A DNA stretch of 62,383 bases from assembly GCA_028290305.1 (NCBI GenBank), contig JAQGKC010000469.1, positions 1-62,383 on the forward strand, in the 5' to 3' direction. Shown piece by piece: positions 16,023-25,053 of this stretch. Position 1 is the first letter of the stretch. Each line of letters starts with the position of its first letter. The position numbers and the translations under genes were made by a program. This stretch comes from Bradyrhizobium sp. Its GTDB lineage: Bacteria; Pseudomonadota; Alphaproteobacteria; Rhizobiales; Xanthobacteraceae. Under the pieces are notes generated by a model. The model made no database searches. It was not told the DNA's origin and worked only from the letters and a program-made list of their open reading frames with translations.

Positions 16023-17090
16023 TCAGACCTTGAAAAGCTTGGCGTAGCGCGCCTTGATCTCCTCGCCCTGCGCCAGCACCGCGGCAGGATCGGACTTCAG
16101 CAATTTCAGTGCCGACAGCGGCGTGTGACCGGGCCTTTCCTTGATCTGCGCATGGAACGAGCGATGGGCGAAATTATCGACCAGCAATTGTTGCCCCTCG
16201 GCGCTGAAAAAGAAACTCTGGAACAGCCGCGCGGCATTCGGATTTGGCGCGCGGCGGAACACGCCGCTGGGAACGATGATAAGCGGTGAGCCTTCGGTCG
16301 CATAGACGACCTCGACCGGCTGCCCCTGGTCCTTGCCCAGCAGCAGATTGTAATCGTTGCCGTCGGCCATGACGGCGCGCTCCCCAAGCAGCAGCTTTTT
16401 CGGCGGATCCGCCGCCGACTGCACTTGCATCACCTTCTGTTGGGCAAGCTTCTCGAAAAACGGCCAGCCCAGGTCCCGTGCGAGCACGAAGGTCGCCGTC
16501 ATGATCGCGCCGCTGTAGCCGGGATGCCCCTTGACGATCTTGCCTTGCCATTTCGGATCGAGCAGATCGGCGTAGCTTTTGGGGGCGTCCTCGGGCTTTA
16601 CCAGATTGCTGTTGTAGCCGATGACTTCCATCCAGCCGCACGAGGTGGCGTACATGCCGTCGGGGTCGAACTGGTCCGCCGGAAAATACTTCGCGACATC
16701 GTCGGGCAAATAGGGCGCGAGCCAGTCCTTCCCCTTCCAGTCGAGATAGTGCGCGGGGTCGGTGCTGTTGGCGACGTCAACGGCATTGATGCCGCTCGCC
16801 TGCTCCTGGGCGATGCGCTGGAAAATCCGCTCGGCGCCGGAGCGCTCGACATGAACGGCAATTCCCGGGTATTTGGCCTCGAACGCCTTGCCCAGCCGTT
16901 CCGCAACGTTGAGCTCCAGCGCTGAGTAATACGAGAGCTTGCCCTCCTTGCGCGCTGCCTCGATCAATGCGGGCGTCACGCTCGCCGGCGGCGGTGCGGC
17001 CGCCCTCGCCGGTTCGGCGAACAGCGCACCGGCCGCGAGCGCGGTCGAGGTTTTGAGCACATCGCGTCTCGACCATTTGCGATCTCGCAT
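16023..17090 (-). CDS. ABC transporter substrate-binding protein (iron/spermidine-type SBP)
   Basis: This protein of about 355 residues has a twin-arginine-like signal (SRRDVLKTSTALAAGALFAE). Its type-2 periplasmic-binding fold resembles Fe3+/AfuA-type proteins: LIEAARKEGKLSYYSALELN, ERLGKAFEAKYPGIAVHVER, DLLDPKWQGKIVKGHPGYSG and the C-terminal ARLFQSFFFSAEGQQLLVD. No permease or ATPase genes are adjacent, so it is an orphan SBP. ATG 17090 begins the Tat signal. The frame is open further upstream only because of an unrelated gene fragment. The substrate cannot be told from the sequence; ferric iron, phosphonates or small organics are all seen in this fold. Confidence 0.88.
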   Translation of the reverse strand: MRDRKWSRRDVLKTSTALAAGALFAEPARAAAPPPASVTPALIEAARKEGKLSYYSALELNVAERLGKAFEAKYPGIAVHVERSGAERIFQRIAQEQASGINAVDVANSTDPAHYLDWKGKDWLAPYLPDDVAKYFPADQFDPDGMYATSCGWMEVIGYNSNLVKPEDAPKSYADLLDPKWQGKIVKGHPGYSGAIMTATFVLARDLGWPFFEKLAQQKVMQVQSAADPPKKLLLGERAVMADGNDYNLLLGKDQGQPVEVVYATEGSPLIIVPSGVFRRAPNPNAARLFQSFFFSAEGQQLLVDNFAHRSFHAQIKERPGHTPLSALKLLKSDPAAVLAQGEEIKARYAKLFKV

Positions 17091-17184
17091 GGCGTCCGTC
17101 CCTGAATGATGCCGCCTTCGGAGAGCCGATGAACGCAGGCCTCGTGGCGGACTATGTTTGACGGTACATGATGGACTGAAACCC

Positions 17185-17270
17185 GACACCGCGCCAACCC
17201 GGAAAAGGCCCGAGGCGGGCTCAACCAGCGCCGCCCCGCCGATTATGGGAATAAACTTGCGCCATCGCAT
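17185..17270 (-). pseudogene. N-terminal scrap of an ABC_sub_bind gene
   Basis: From ATG 17270 the minus strand reads MRWRKFIPIIGGAALVEPAS, which is the signal-peptide start typical of the PF04392-like substrate-binding family (compare MRRRQFITLLGG at 14615). After about 28 residues the similarity ends. It is fused directly to the TPR fragment upstream, so this is composite genome debris, in frame with the intact SBP gene by chance. Confidence 0.45.
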
Positions 17271-17271
17271 G

Positions 17272-17415
17272 CGTCCCAAGAGAATGAAGCGCGTGGGATT
17301 CTCGTGGATTCGATTTTATGACCTTGCGATAAAGCTTCGCTGCGTCGGCGAATTTTCCGCTTCGGTGCAGCGAAAATGCCCGTTGCAGGTTTTGGGCTTC
17401 GTCACGCTTCGACAT
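17272..17415 (-). pseudogene. N-terminal fragment of a TPR protein
   Basis: The minus strand from ATG 17415 reads MSKRDEAQNLQRAFSLHRSG, then KFADAAKLYRKVIKSNPRES and HALHSLG. This is the first TPR unit of a rhizobial TPR (often SPY-type) protein. It stops abruptly at about 17272, where the substrate-binding fragment begins. No further TPR units follow in any frame. It is a truncated remnant. Confidence 0.55.
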
Positions 17416-17444
17416 AAAAATACCTGCGCAGCAGAATGCTGATG

Positions 17445-18434
17445 CTAGATCTGGCGTCCATCGCCCGATCCAATCGCATTGGTCGGCGTTGGCCTATCGG
17501 TTATCTGCTGGCCGAACAAGCTCCCGATCAGTTCGACAGCGGTGCGCGCGGTACGGCCCCGCTCGTCAAGGAATGGATTGAGTTCGACAATATCGACCGA
17601 TCGGACCAGTCCGGAATCATGCAGCATTTCCATTACCAGATGCGCTTCTCGATAGGTCGCGCCGCCGGGCACCGTGGTGCCGACACCGGGCGCCAGACTG
17701 GGGTCGAGAAAATCAATGTCAAAACTTACATGCAGGACGCCATGGCGCGCCTGCACCTTGTCGATGACGCGGCGGATCAGCACCCCGACCCCGAACTCAT
17801 CGATCTGGCGCATGTCGGCAACACTGATGCGGCGATTGCGCAACAGATCGTTTTCCAATTTGTCGATCGAGCGGGTGCCGAACAGTTCCAGTCGATCAGG
17901 GTCGACCGGCGAGCGCGGCTCTTCGCCCAACAGGCGGTCCAGCCCGGGCTCGCCGCACAAGAACGCCGCCGACATCCCGTGCATGTTTCCGGTCAGCGTC
18001 GTCGCGGGCGTGTTGTAGTCCGCATGCGCATCCAGCCATAGAATGAAAAGCTCATGGCCTGTTTCGTGCCAATGGCGGGCCATCCCGTTCACGGAGCCCA
18101 TCGACAAAGTGTGATCGCCACCAAGGAAGATCGGGATGGCACCGGATCGCGCCAGCTCGTAAGCCCGCGCACTCGCCGCCCGGGTCCAGCTCTGAATTTC
18201 TCTGTAGTGCCTGGCATTGTCAGGCGGGTCGTCGTTCAGGTCGACCATCCCGCCGATCGAGATATCTCCGTGGTCTTCCACTGCAAAACCCAGGCTGTCG
18301 AGCACCGTCGAAAGACCGGCGGTTCTCAGCGCCGCCGGTCCCATCAGGGTTCCGCGCTGTGACGCTCCGATATCGATGGGCGCGCCAAGCAGCGCAATTC
18401 GTCGCGTCGTATCTGATTTGAAAGCGTCGGTCAC
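17445..18434 (-). CDS. rocF: Arginase
   Basis: This enzyme of about 329 residues hydrolyses L-arginine to ornithine and urea. The binuclear manganese motifs are complete: GGDHTLS (metal His), DAHADYN (Asp-x-His-x-Asp) and SFDIDFLDP (Asp-x-Asp). SxGD-type residues and the substrate loop NMHGM are also present. The longer open frame begins with a TTG; I prefer GTG 18434, which has AAAGGATCTGCT upstream and gives MTDAFKSDTTRR as N-terminus. No other arginine or urea genes are adjacent. It diverges from the NRAMP-like gene. Confidence 0.92.
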   Translation of the reverse strand: MTDAFKSDTTRRIALLGAPIDIGASQRGTLMGPAALRTAGLSTVLDSLGFAVEDHGDISIGGMVDLNDDPPDNARHYREIQSWTRAASARAYELARSGAIPIFLGGDHTLSMGSVNGMARHWHETGHELFILWLDAHADYNTPATTLTGNMHGMSAAFLCGEPGLDRLLGEEPRSPVDPDRLELFGTRSIDKLENDLLRNRRISVADMRQIDEFGVGVLIRRVIDKVQARHGVLHVSFDIDFLDPSLAPGVGTTVPGGATYREAHLVMEMLHDSGLVRSVDIVELNPFLDERGRTARTAVELIGSLFGQQITDRPTPTNAIGSGDGRQI

Positions 18435-18629
18435 AGCAGATCCTTTGAGCCGATTCAGCAACAGCGAAACGTCGCATCCCCGATTTGAGGGAACTCTCCC
18501 AGTCTAATTTACTTGGCATAACGAGGACAAACCCGCCAGTACGTCAATTTTCTTGATTGCCGTTGCAAAATAGCGAATGTCTTCCAGAGGCCTTCACTGC
18601 TTCAATTGTCTCCAACATCAAAGCATTTC

Positions 18630-19919
18630 ATGACCAAACCCCGCCGCCCGGAAGCCAAAAAGCCCCGCAACATGGTGCTTCGGTTATTGGGCCCGGGATT
18701 GGTGACAGGCGCCGCCGATGACGATCCATCGGGCATTGCCACCTATTCGCAAGCCGGAGCGCAGTTTGGTTACGGCTTGCTTTGGACGGTGTTTCTCACG
18801 ACGCCGTTCATGATCGCAATCCAGTTGGTAAGCGCGCGGATCGGCCGGGTAACCGGCAAGGGGCTCGCCGCCAATGTGATGGAGTTGGCGCCGCGCTGGC
18901 TGGTGCTGGGGCTGGTTTTTCTGCTGGTCGCGGCAAACACATTCAACATCGCGGCCGACATCGCGGCGATGGGGGAATCTCTCTCGCTGGTGATCGGCGG
19001 CCTCAATCACGAACACGCCCTGATTTTCGCCGCGACATCGACCTTGCTGCAGGTCTTCGTGCCGTATCGCCGATATGCTCCGGTGCTCAAATTCCTGACG
19101 CTCACGCTGTTCGCTTATGTCGCAACCGCGCTGACCGTGAACATTCCTTGGAGCGCTGCCCTGCTCGCGGCAATCTGGCCGAAGCCCACCATCAACGCCG
19201 ACTATTTCCTGATGGTCGTGGCTGTTCTGGGGACCACGATAAGCCCCTATTTGTTTTTCTGGCAGGCTTCGCAGGAAGTCGAGGAAATGAATCAGGGCAA
19301 GCTGTCCCGTCCGCTTCGCGAGTTGACCAAAGGCGGCGATCCGGAGCTTAACCGCATCAGAATAGATACTACCGTTGGAATGATCTTCTCCAACGTGATT
19401 GCCTTTTCCATTATCCTGACCACCGCCGCTGTCTTGAATGCCCATGGTGTCACCAACATCAATTCGGCAACCCAGGCTGCCGAAGCATTAAGACCGCTGG
19501 CGGGAGATTTTACGTTTCTGCTGTTCGCGCTCGGTATTATCGGCACAGGCATGCTGGCCATTCCGGTGCTGGCCGGCTCGGCCGCCTATGGGGTTGCCGA
19601 AGCATTCGGATGGCACGCGACGCTTGAGGCAAAGGCACCTGACGCCGTCGGATTCTACACGATAATCGCAGCCGCCACCGTTATCGGATTCGGACTTGGC
19701 TTTACCGGAATAGACGCCATTCACATGCTGGTGTGGAGTGCCGTGCTCAACGGCATTGTCGCGGTTCCGATCATGGCCATGATGATGGTGATCGTCGCAA
19801 ATTCCAAACTGATGGGGCGCTTCAGAGCCAAGTCCTGGCTGATCGCTCTGGGTTGGATCGGTACCGGCCTGATGGCTTTGGCTGTGGTTGCCTTGATTGG
19901 GTCTTCCCTGACCGGCTAA
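18630..19919 (+). CDS. NRAMP-superfamily divalent cation transporter, altered metal motif
   Basis: This protein of about 429 residues has some eleven membrane helices. The first helix reads LLGPGLVTGAADDDPSGIAT, so the canonical DPGN metal-binding motif is DPSG. The helix corresponding to MPHNLYLHS reads TTISPYLFFWQASQEVEE, so the Met and His ligands that select soft transition metals are gone. NRAMP relatives with such changes (for example NRMT proteins) move magnesium or other ions instead of manganese or iron. ATG 18630 is chosen over an upstream TTG. A cytoplasmic loop EEMNQGKLSRPLRELTKGG precedes the next helix. The metal specificity is an inference. Confidence 0.8.
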   Translation: MTKPRRPEAKKPRNMVLRLLGPGLVTGAADDDPSGIATYSQAGAQFGYGLLWTVFLTTPFMIAIQLVSARIGRVTGKGLAANVMELAPRWLVLGLVFLLVAANTFNIAADIAAMGESLSLVIGGLNHEHALIFAATSTLLQVFVPYRRYAPVLKFLTLTLFAYVATALTVNIPWSAALLAAIWPKPTINADYFLMVVAVLGTTISPYLFFWQASQEVEEMNQGKLSRPLRELTKGGDPELNRIRIDTTVGMIFSNVIAFSIILTTAAVLNAHGVTNINSATQAAEALRPLAGDFTFLLFALGIIGTGMLAIPVLAGSAAYGVAEAFGWHATLEAKAPDAVGFYTIIAAATVIGFGLGFTGIDAIHMLVWSAVLNGIVAVPIMAMMMVIVANSKLMGRFRAKSWLIALGWIGTGLMALAVVALIGSSLTG

Positions 19920-19923
19920 GCGA

Positions 19924-20796
19924 TCAAGCCGCGTCGCGGTTGTGGCCAGTCAATTCGCCGCTTGCCACCGTATCGCCAAGCCTCATGGCACTGAGCAGGC
20001 TCTGCATCTCCAGCCGCGCACTGACGTGCGACATCGTCGGGCGGGTACCGAGCGTGATTTCATCCAGATCGTCGACGGCGGTTAGTCCACGTGGATAGAG
20101 CTCGCGGAAAATCATCCGCTCGGCCAACCCATCGAGGCAGCGGAAATTGTACATTTGCGAAAGTTCTTGCAGTCCCTCCCCCACGAGACGCTTGTTGCGG
20201 GAACGCAGCATCGAGAGCCGATTGCGCAATACAATCCAGTCGGAAGAGACCTGGTCGAGAAGTTGGCGCTGGCGGCGCGCTTCCTCCACCATCCGGGAAT
20301 AGTGGCTGGTGCCGGTGACGCTGAAGGTCTCGGGATCGACGGTGCCCAGCACATCGAAGTCGACAAAACTGTCATTCAGCGGCGTGATCAATGTATCCGC
20401 CAGCGAATGAGCGTGCCGCGTCAGATAGCTATCATGACCGGGGGTATCGATGACGATGACGCTGCATGAACGCCTGAGCGCATCAACGGAGTCGGTGAGA
20501 GCCCTGCATCCTGCGAGCTCATCTTCCGCGGTCGGAAAACTGACTCTCCCGAAACAGAAATGCTCAGGAATTTCAAGGTCGTGCGCGGCCCGCTTGGCCC
20601 ACGCGCGTCGGTTTTCAACATAATGGGTGAAAGTCTTTTGTCTGGTATCGAGGTCGATGGTGGCAACACGCCGGCCTGATTTTATCAGCGCGATTGCAAC
20701 ATGCATGGCGACGGTGGACTTGCCGGATCCGCCTTTTTCGTTGCCCACGACAATCACACGGGCGGACTGTGCACCAGATATCTCGTCAACCGACAT
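19924..20796 (-). CDS. mipZ: MipZ-type ParA-family division-site ATPase
   Basis: This 290-residue deviant-Walker ATPase has VIVVGNEKGGSGKSTVAMHV as P-loop (residues 14-33), VATIDLDTRQKTFTHYVENR as Walker A' region and VIVIDTPGHDSYLTRHAHSL as Walker B. The NEKGGSGKST form and the RQKTF segment match MipZ. MipZ forms a bipolar gradient with ParB in Alphaproteobacteria and prevents FtsZ assembly away from midcell. It ends four bases from the convergent NRAMP-like gene and is transcribed alone. An AT-rich stretch containing TATACCCTAGGG lies upstream. Confidence 0.93.
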   Translation of the reverse strand: MSVDEISGAQSARVIVVGNEKGGSGKSTVAMHVAIALIKSGRRVATIDLDTRQKTFTHYVENRRAWAKRAAHDLEIPEHFCFGRVSFPTAEDELAGCRALTDSVDALRRSCSVIVIDTPGHDSYLTRHAHSLADTLITPLNDSFVDFDVLGTVDPETFSVTGTSHYSRMVEEARRQRQLLDQVSSDWIVLRNRLSMLRSRNKRLVGEGLQELSQMYNFRCLDGLAERMIFRELYPRGLTAVDDLDEITLGTRPTMSHVSARLEMQSLLSAMRLGDTVASGELTGHNRDAA

Positions 20797-20990
20797 GAGA
20801 GCGTCCTCGCGATCTGCTGAGTTGTCGCACTACGTCTAGTATACCCTAGGGTTATTAGCCCTGATTCGAACGTTTCCCGCAAGTTGCTCGATCCTGGATC
20901 GGACTCGAATTTGCGTTCGCTGAATCGCTTCGTCGCTTTACTCTCGCAGTCGCGAGAAGCATGGCTCAATTCCATTGGCTGTATTTCACC

Positions 20991-22886
20991 CTATATCGCG
21001 ACCTGCCGCCCGATCTCGACGACCTGATCGCTAGGGAGGCTGAAGAAGTCGCTTACATGGATCGCGTTGCGCTCCATCACAGCGAAGAATGCCTCCTGCC
21101 ACGCCGGCAGGCCGTTGCCGTCCTCGCGATGGATCACCGTCTCGTGGCCGACATAATAGGTGACATCGTCGAGATCGGCGGTACACCCCAGCGATTTGCT
21201 GACCATCAGCAACTCCGGGATGTGCGGACGCTCCATGAAGCCGAACCGCGCTTCTGCGCGCCAGAAATTCGATACGACTTCCTCAAGTCTAATTCGATCG
21301 CCGGGCGAGACCCAAGGCACCGACAGGATTTCCACGCGCAGTACGAACAGATGCTGGTGCAAGGCGCGGTTATGCTTGACGTGCCAGACCATGACGGGAG
21401 GCGTATCCCGCTCGGTCCGGGTCAGGAATACGGCCGTGCCGGGAACACGAGGAATGTTTTTGGATTGAATTTTCTGCATGAATTCCGGGACCGGAATCAA
21501 AGATTCATGCATTCGCGCCATCACCGCAGCCCACCCGCGATGCCATATCCACATCACCGTGTAGACGGAGATCGCCAGGAGCAAGGGCACATATCCGCCC
21601 TCGGCGATCTTCGTGAGATTGGCAAGGAAGAAGGCGCTATCGATGACAAGAAAGCAGGCTGCGACCGCGCCGGCAGCCCATAGGCTCCAACCCCAGATCT
21701 CGCGCATCGCGATGAAAAGCAGCGCCGATGTCATCAGCATCGTCAGCGAAACGGCGATGCCGTAGGCGGCTGCCAGATTGTCGGATTTGCCGAACCCGAT
21801 GGTCAGCCCGACGGTCACGATCATCAGCAGCCAGTTGACGACGCCGACGTAGATCTGCCCGTACCCCTCCGATGACGTCTGTTTGATCCGCAGCCTTGGC
21901 AGCCAGCCGAGCTGGATCGCCTGCCGTGTCATCGAGAACGCGCCGGTGATGATCGATTGGCTGGCAATGATCGTCGCCACCGTCGCCAGCACGATCAGCG
22001 GGATCAGCAGCACCCCGGGACAAAGCCTGAAGAAAATATTGCCGTCGGTCGGGGCGCCTTCAAGCACCAGCGCCGCCTGCCCGGCATAGTTCAGGATCAG
22101 GCTTGGAAAGACGATCGCGAACCAGGCCAGTTTGATAGGCCCCCTACCGAAATGCCCCATATCGGCATAGAGCGCCTCGGCGCCGGTGACGCAGAGAAAC
22201 ACCGCGCCCAGCACCAGAAAGCCGGTGATGCCGTTCGAAAACAAATACGACAGGCCGTGGACAGGATTGAGCGCGGCGAACACGCTGGGATGCCGCACGA
22301 TGCCCGAAATTCCCATCAGGGCGATGGCGGCGAACCAGACAAGCATGATCGGTCCAAAGAAGTGACCGATCCTGGAGGTGCCCTGTGACTGGATCGCGAA
22401 CAGCGCAAGCAGGATCGCAACAGCGGCGGGAACGACATAGGACTGCAGCGCGGGGGTCGCCATGTTCAGGCCTTCCAGCGCCGACAGCACCGAAATCGCC
22501 GGCGTGATCGCGCCGTCGCCGTAGATCAGCGCCGCCCCGAACAGGCCGACAGCCACGATGGTCGGCCGCTGCTGCTTCTTCACGCCCAGCAATGCCATCA
22601 AGGCCAGGATGCCACCCTCGCCGTCATTGTCGACGCGCATGGCGAACGAGACATATTTTACAGTGGTGATGATGAAGAGCGTCCAGAGCACCAGCGAAAG
22701 CGCGCCGAGGACGGTGGCCGGGTTCGACGGCTCCGCGGCGGTGCCGAGAATGGTCTTGAAGGTATAAAGCGGGCTGGTCCCGATATCGCCGAATACGATG
22801 CCTAGCGCCGACAGAGCCAGAACTGGCAGTTTGCCCTGCGGGGCCTGCCGCACTTCGCCGGCATCCGGGGTTTGGTTTTCGCTCAA
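20991..22886 (-). CDS. kup: Kup-type low-affinity potassium uptake protein
   Basis: The product is about 631 residues with some twelve membrane helices and a soluble C-terminal domain. Characteristic Kup text includes LALSALGIVFGDIGTSPLYT, YGDGAITPAISVLSALEG, FSMTRQAIQLGWLPRLRIKQT and the C-terminal TPPVMVWHVKHNRALH. It is a proton/K+ symporter of the inner membrane. No ATG lies near the domain start. TTG 22886 (LSENQTPDAG) preceded by GGACGGCGCATAAA is the best choice; a TTG at 22943 would add 19 unlikely residues. It diverges from the YVTN propeller gene, leaving about 260 bases for both promoters. Confidence 0.92.
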   Translation of the reverse strand: MSENQTPDAGEVRQAPQGKLPVLALSALGIVFGDIGTSPLYTFKTILGTAAEPSNPATVLGALSLVLWTLFIITTVKYVSFAMRVDNDGEGGILALMALLGVKKQQRPTIVAVGLFGAALIYGDGAITPAISVLSALEGLNMATPALQSYVVPAAVAILLALFAIQSQGTSRIGHFFGPIMLVWFAAIALMGISGIVRHPSVFAALNPVHGLSYLFSNGITGFLVLGAVFLCVTGAEALYADMGHFGRGPIKLAWFAIVFPSLILNYAGQAALVLEGAPTDGNIFFRLCPGVLLIPLIVLATVATIIASQSIITGAFSMTRQAIQLGWLPRLRIKQTSSEGYGQIYVGVVNWLLMIVTVGLTIGFGKSDNLAAAYGIAVSLTMLMTSALLFIAMREIWGWSLWAAGAVAACFLVIDSAFFLANLTKIAEGGYVPLLLAISVYTVMWIWHRGWAAVMARMHESLIPVPEFMQKIQSKNIPRVPGTAVFLTRTERDTPPVMVWHVKHNRALHQHLFVLRVEILSVPWVSPGDRIRLEEVVSNFWRAEARFGFMERPHIPELLMVSKSLGCTADLDDVTYYVGHETVIHREDGNGLPAWQEAFFAVMERNAIHVSDFFSLPSDQVVEIGRQVAI

Positions 22887-23152
22887 TTTATGCGCCGTCC
22901 AATGCAGAAATCGATTTGTCAGCCGACCGGCACGTCCGGACAACCATCGACATCAGCCGCAGAAAAAACGGGCTGACAGCAACGGGCGTCGCCGATCGTA
23001 CAAACTATCGCCCTGCATTGCGACAACCAAACGACCAGCCGGCCGTTCCGTCAGGGCGCAACACCCTGTGGACCAACATCGCCACCTTGCCGTTTGGCCA
23101 ATTGCTACGTACCCTAAAGGACATCCTTCGGATGAATGGGAGCTCGACGCCC

Positions 23153-24250
23153 ATGAACGCCTTCCGTATCTTGCGCCATGTATGGCTCTTGCTGGTGCTT
23201 GCACCGATTCCGGCTCTCGCGGGCATGACCCGCATCTACGTCACCAACAGCGCCGGGGACAGCATCCACGTCATTGATCCCGCCACCAACAAGGTGGTCC
23301 AGCAGATCAAGGGCATCGAAGGCGCGCACGGAATTGCATTCTCTCCGGACGGTTCAAGGGTTTATGTCAGCGATGAAGTCGATTCGACGCTTGATGTTTT
23401 CGACCGCAAGTCCGGCAAGCTGGTCAAGAAGGTGACGCTGAGTGCGCACCCCAACAATATCGCAGTGGCCAGGGACGGCCGCATCGTGGTCGGAATCGCC
23501 CGCGATCCGGGCGCGCTCGATATCATCGATCCGGCAACCCTGACGCTGACCAAAAGCGTGCCGGTCAACGGCAGACTGCATAACGTCTATGTGACACCTG
23601 ACAGCAAATATGTCGTCACAGGTTCGATCCGTACCGGAATTGTCACGGTGATCGATCTCGCGAGCGAGCAGCCCGTCTGGGAGGTCAAGCTCGACAAGGG
23701 TATTCGTCCGATGGCAATCGAGGCGGGTGCCGACGGCTCGACCAAGCGAATTTTCGTGCAATTGTCCGACACGAACGGATTCGCCGTGATTGATTTTGCC
23801 GCGCGCAAGGAAGTCGCTCGGGTCCAGTTGCCGGCAGCCAAGGCCGAGTTTGAGATCGATGGGGACCGCTCCACGGCGCCCTCGCACGGCATCGGCATTG
23901 CACCCGACGGCAAGACGCTGTGGGTGACCAGCATCCCCAATAACGCGGTGTATGTCTATTCGCTCGCAGACCTCACGCTGTCAGGTGAAGTCGCGCTTCC
24001 ATCCCTCAAGCTGCCGAAGCATGGAGCGATTTCGGCGGTCGCAAATTGGGTCACGTTCACGCCTGACAGCAAGACGGTCTACGTTTCCAACGCAGGCCTG
24101 CGCTCGGTCTCGGCGATCGACACCAAATCAATGAAACTGATCGCCGTTGTCCCGGTCGGCGAGGTGCCCAAGCGCATCAACACCCTGAACATCCCGGACA
24201 GTCCGGGCTCCGCCGCTACTGCTTCGGAGAAGCGAGCGTCGCTCCGTTGA
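23153..24250 (+). CDS. Exported YVTN-family beta-propeller protein
   Basis: This 365-residue protein has a signal peptide (MNAFRILRHVWLLLVLAPIP ending ALAG). Seven-bladed-propeller repeats follow, such as RIYVTNSAGDSIHVIDPATN, IAFSPDGSRVYVSDEVDST, HNVYVTPDSKYVVTGS and VYVSNAGLRSVSAIDTKS. ATG 23153 has GGGAGCTCGACGCC upstream, and the frame open before it is antisense to the kup promoter region. YVTN proteins are periplasmic and often accompany c-type cytochromes, and a cytochrome gene does sit convergently next to it. Its 3' end overlaps that gene by about 35 bases. The ligand or partner is unknown. Confidence 0.87.
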   Translation: MNAFRILRHVWLLLVLAPIPALAGMTRIYVTNSAGDSIHVIDPATNKVVQQIKGIEGAHGIAFSPDGSRVYVSDEVDSTLDVFDRKSGKLVKKVTLSAHPNNIAVARDGRIVVGIARDPGALDIIDPATLTLTKSVPVNGRLHNVYVTPDSKYVVTGSIRTGIVTVIDLASEQPVWEVKLDKGIRPMAIEAGADGSTKRIFVQLSDTNGFAVIDFAARKEVARVQLPAAKAEFEIDGDRSTAPSHGIGIAPDGKTLWVTSIPNNAVYVYSLADLTLSGEVALPSLKLPKHGAISAVANWVTFTPDSKTVYVSNAGLRSVSAIDTKSMKLIAVVPVGEVPKRINTLNIPDSPGSAATASEKRASLR

Positions 24251-24662
24251 CCCACGCGGCGAGCGCACGCCAGGCCGGATCGCGCTTCGAGCCGAATTGC
24301 CGTCCGCCGGAATGAAACACATCGCCGCCACCCTCGGGGGCAAGGGGATGCAGCAGCAGCCGGCTCGTATCGGGATCGCCCGGATTGACGAGTATCGAAA
24401 CCATCTCGAAGTTGCGGCGCGATTGCTCCTCGGTCCAGCTATGCGCGCCCGGTGAAAGCCTTTCCAGGTGGAATGCATTGTTGCTCTCGACATGACAGAC
24501 GTAGCAGCGGGCATGGTCAGGCCGTTTGGTCAGGAAGACCGGCTCGACGCGATCTTTGAAAAATTCGTAGTCAAGTTTCGGCGCGGTTTGCGCCGCGGTA
24601 ATTGAGTTGAAAACGGCCACCACAGCCACTGCCGACACGGTGACAAGCGCACGACCCTGCAT
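24216..24662 (-). CDS. Small exported c-type cytochrome-like protein
   Basis: This 148-residue protein has a signal peptide ending near ITAAQT and one haem c attachment site CYVCH (Cys53, Cys56, His57). A plausible distal Met lies in the later SWTEEQSRRNFEMVSILVNP stretch. The tail DPAWRALAAWVNGATL is typical of Planctomycete-type cytochrome C modules that cap periplasmic dehydrogenases. The neighbour is the convergent YVTN propeller. The 35-base tail-to-tail overlap is unusual but fits two genes on opposite strands. Confidence 0.75.
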   Translation of the reverse strand: MQGRALVTVSAVAVVAVFNSITAAQTAPKLDYEFFKDRVEPVFLTKRPDHARCYVCHVESNNAFHLERLSPGAHSWTEEQSRRNFEMVSILVNPGDPDTSRLLLHPLAPEGGGDVFHSGGRQFGSKRDPAWRALAAWVNGATLASPKQ

Positions 24663-25053
24663 TCAGCTCTCCATATGCGCTGCAGCATAGCGAGGCGGAT
24701 CGTACTCCAAATGCGAATCACAACAAGCCGGATCGCGCGTCGGAAAACAGCGGACTCGACTATACTCCATCAACCGCGTCGCCGATGACAGCATGACGAC
24801 GTCGATGGGTCTGCGCTGCAGCACGCCGTTCGGACGGCTCAATTTTTCCAATGTCACCCGCCCTTCATCTGGCGCCGATCCGATTGAAGTGCCTTAACAT
24901 TTTTTACGAACTGTTTTCCCAAGCGCGCAGAACGCAACGCATATGCAGGTTATTGAGTTGACGGTAGGCAAAATTTGTCATGTCATTCGACTCACCACTG
25001 GTTGAACCTCTCAATCAACGAAACTCTCAATCAGCACCCCCGGGGAGAGCGAC
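24663..25053. other. Intergenic stretch upstream of aquaporin gene
   Basis: No gene is supported. Near the aqpZ end a 10-base direct repeat CTCTCAATCA occurs twice (25008-25017 and 25024-25033) with a 16-base period, followed by GGGGAGAGCGAC as ribosome binding site. The repeat may be a regulator site, but this is only a pattern. A shorter AT-rich stretch around 24895-24915 is a plausible promoter area. Confidence 0.4.

Noticed and set aside
16023..17279. 418-residue form of the substrate-binding protein
   Set aside because: The Tat signal starts at 17090. The extra upstream residues come from an unrelated gene fragment that happens to be in frame.
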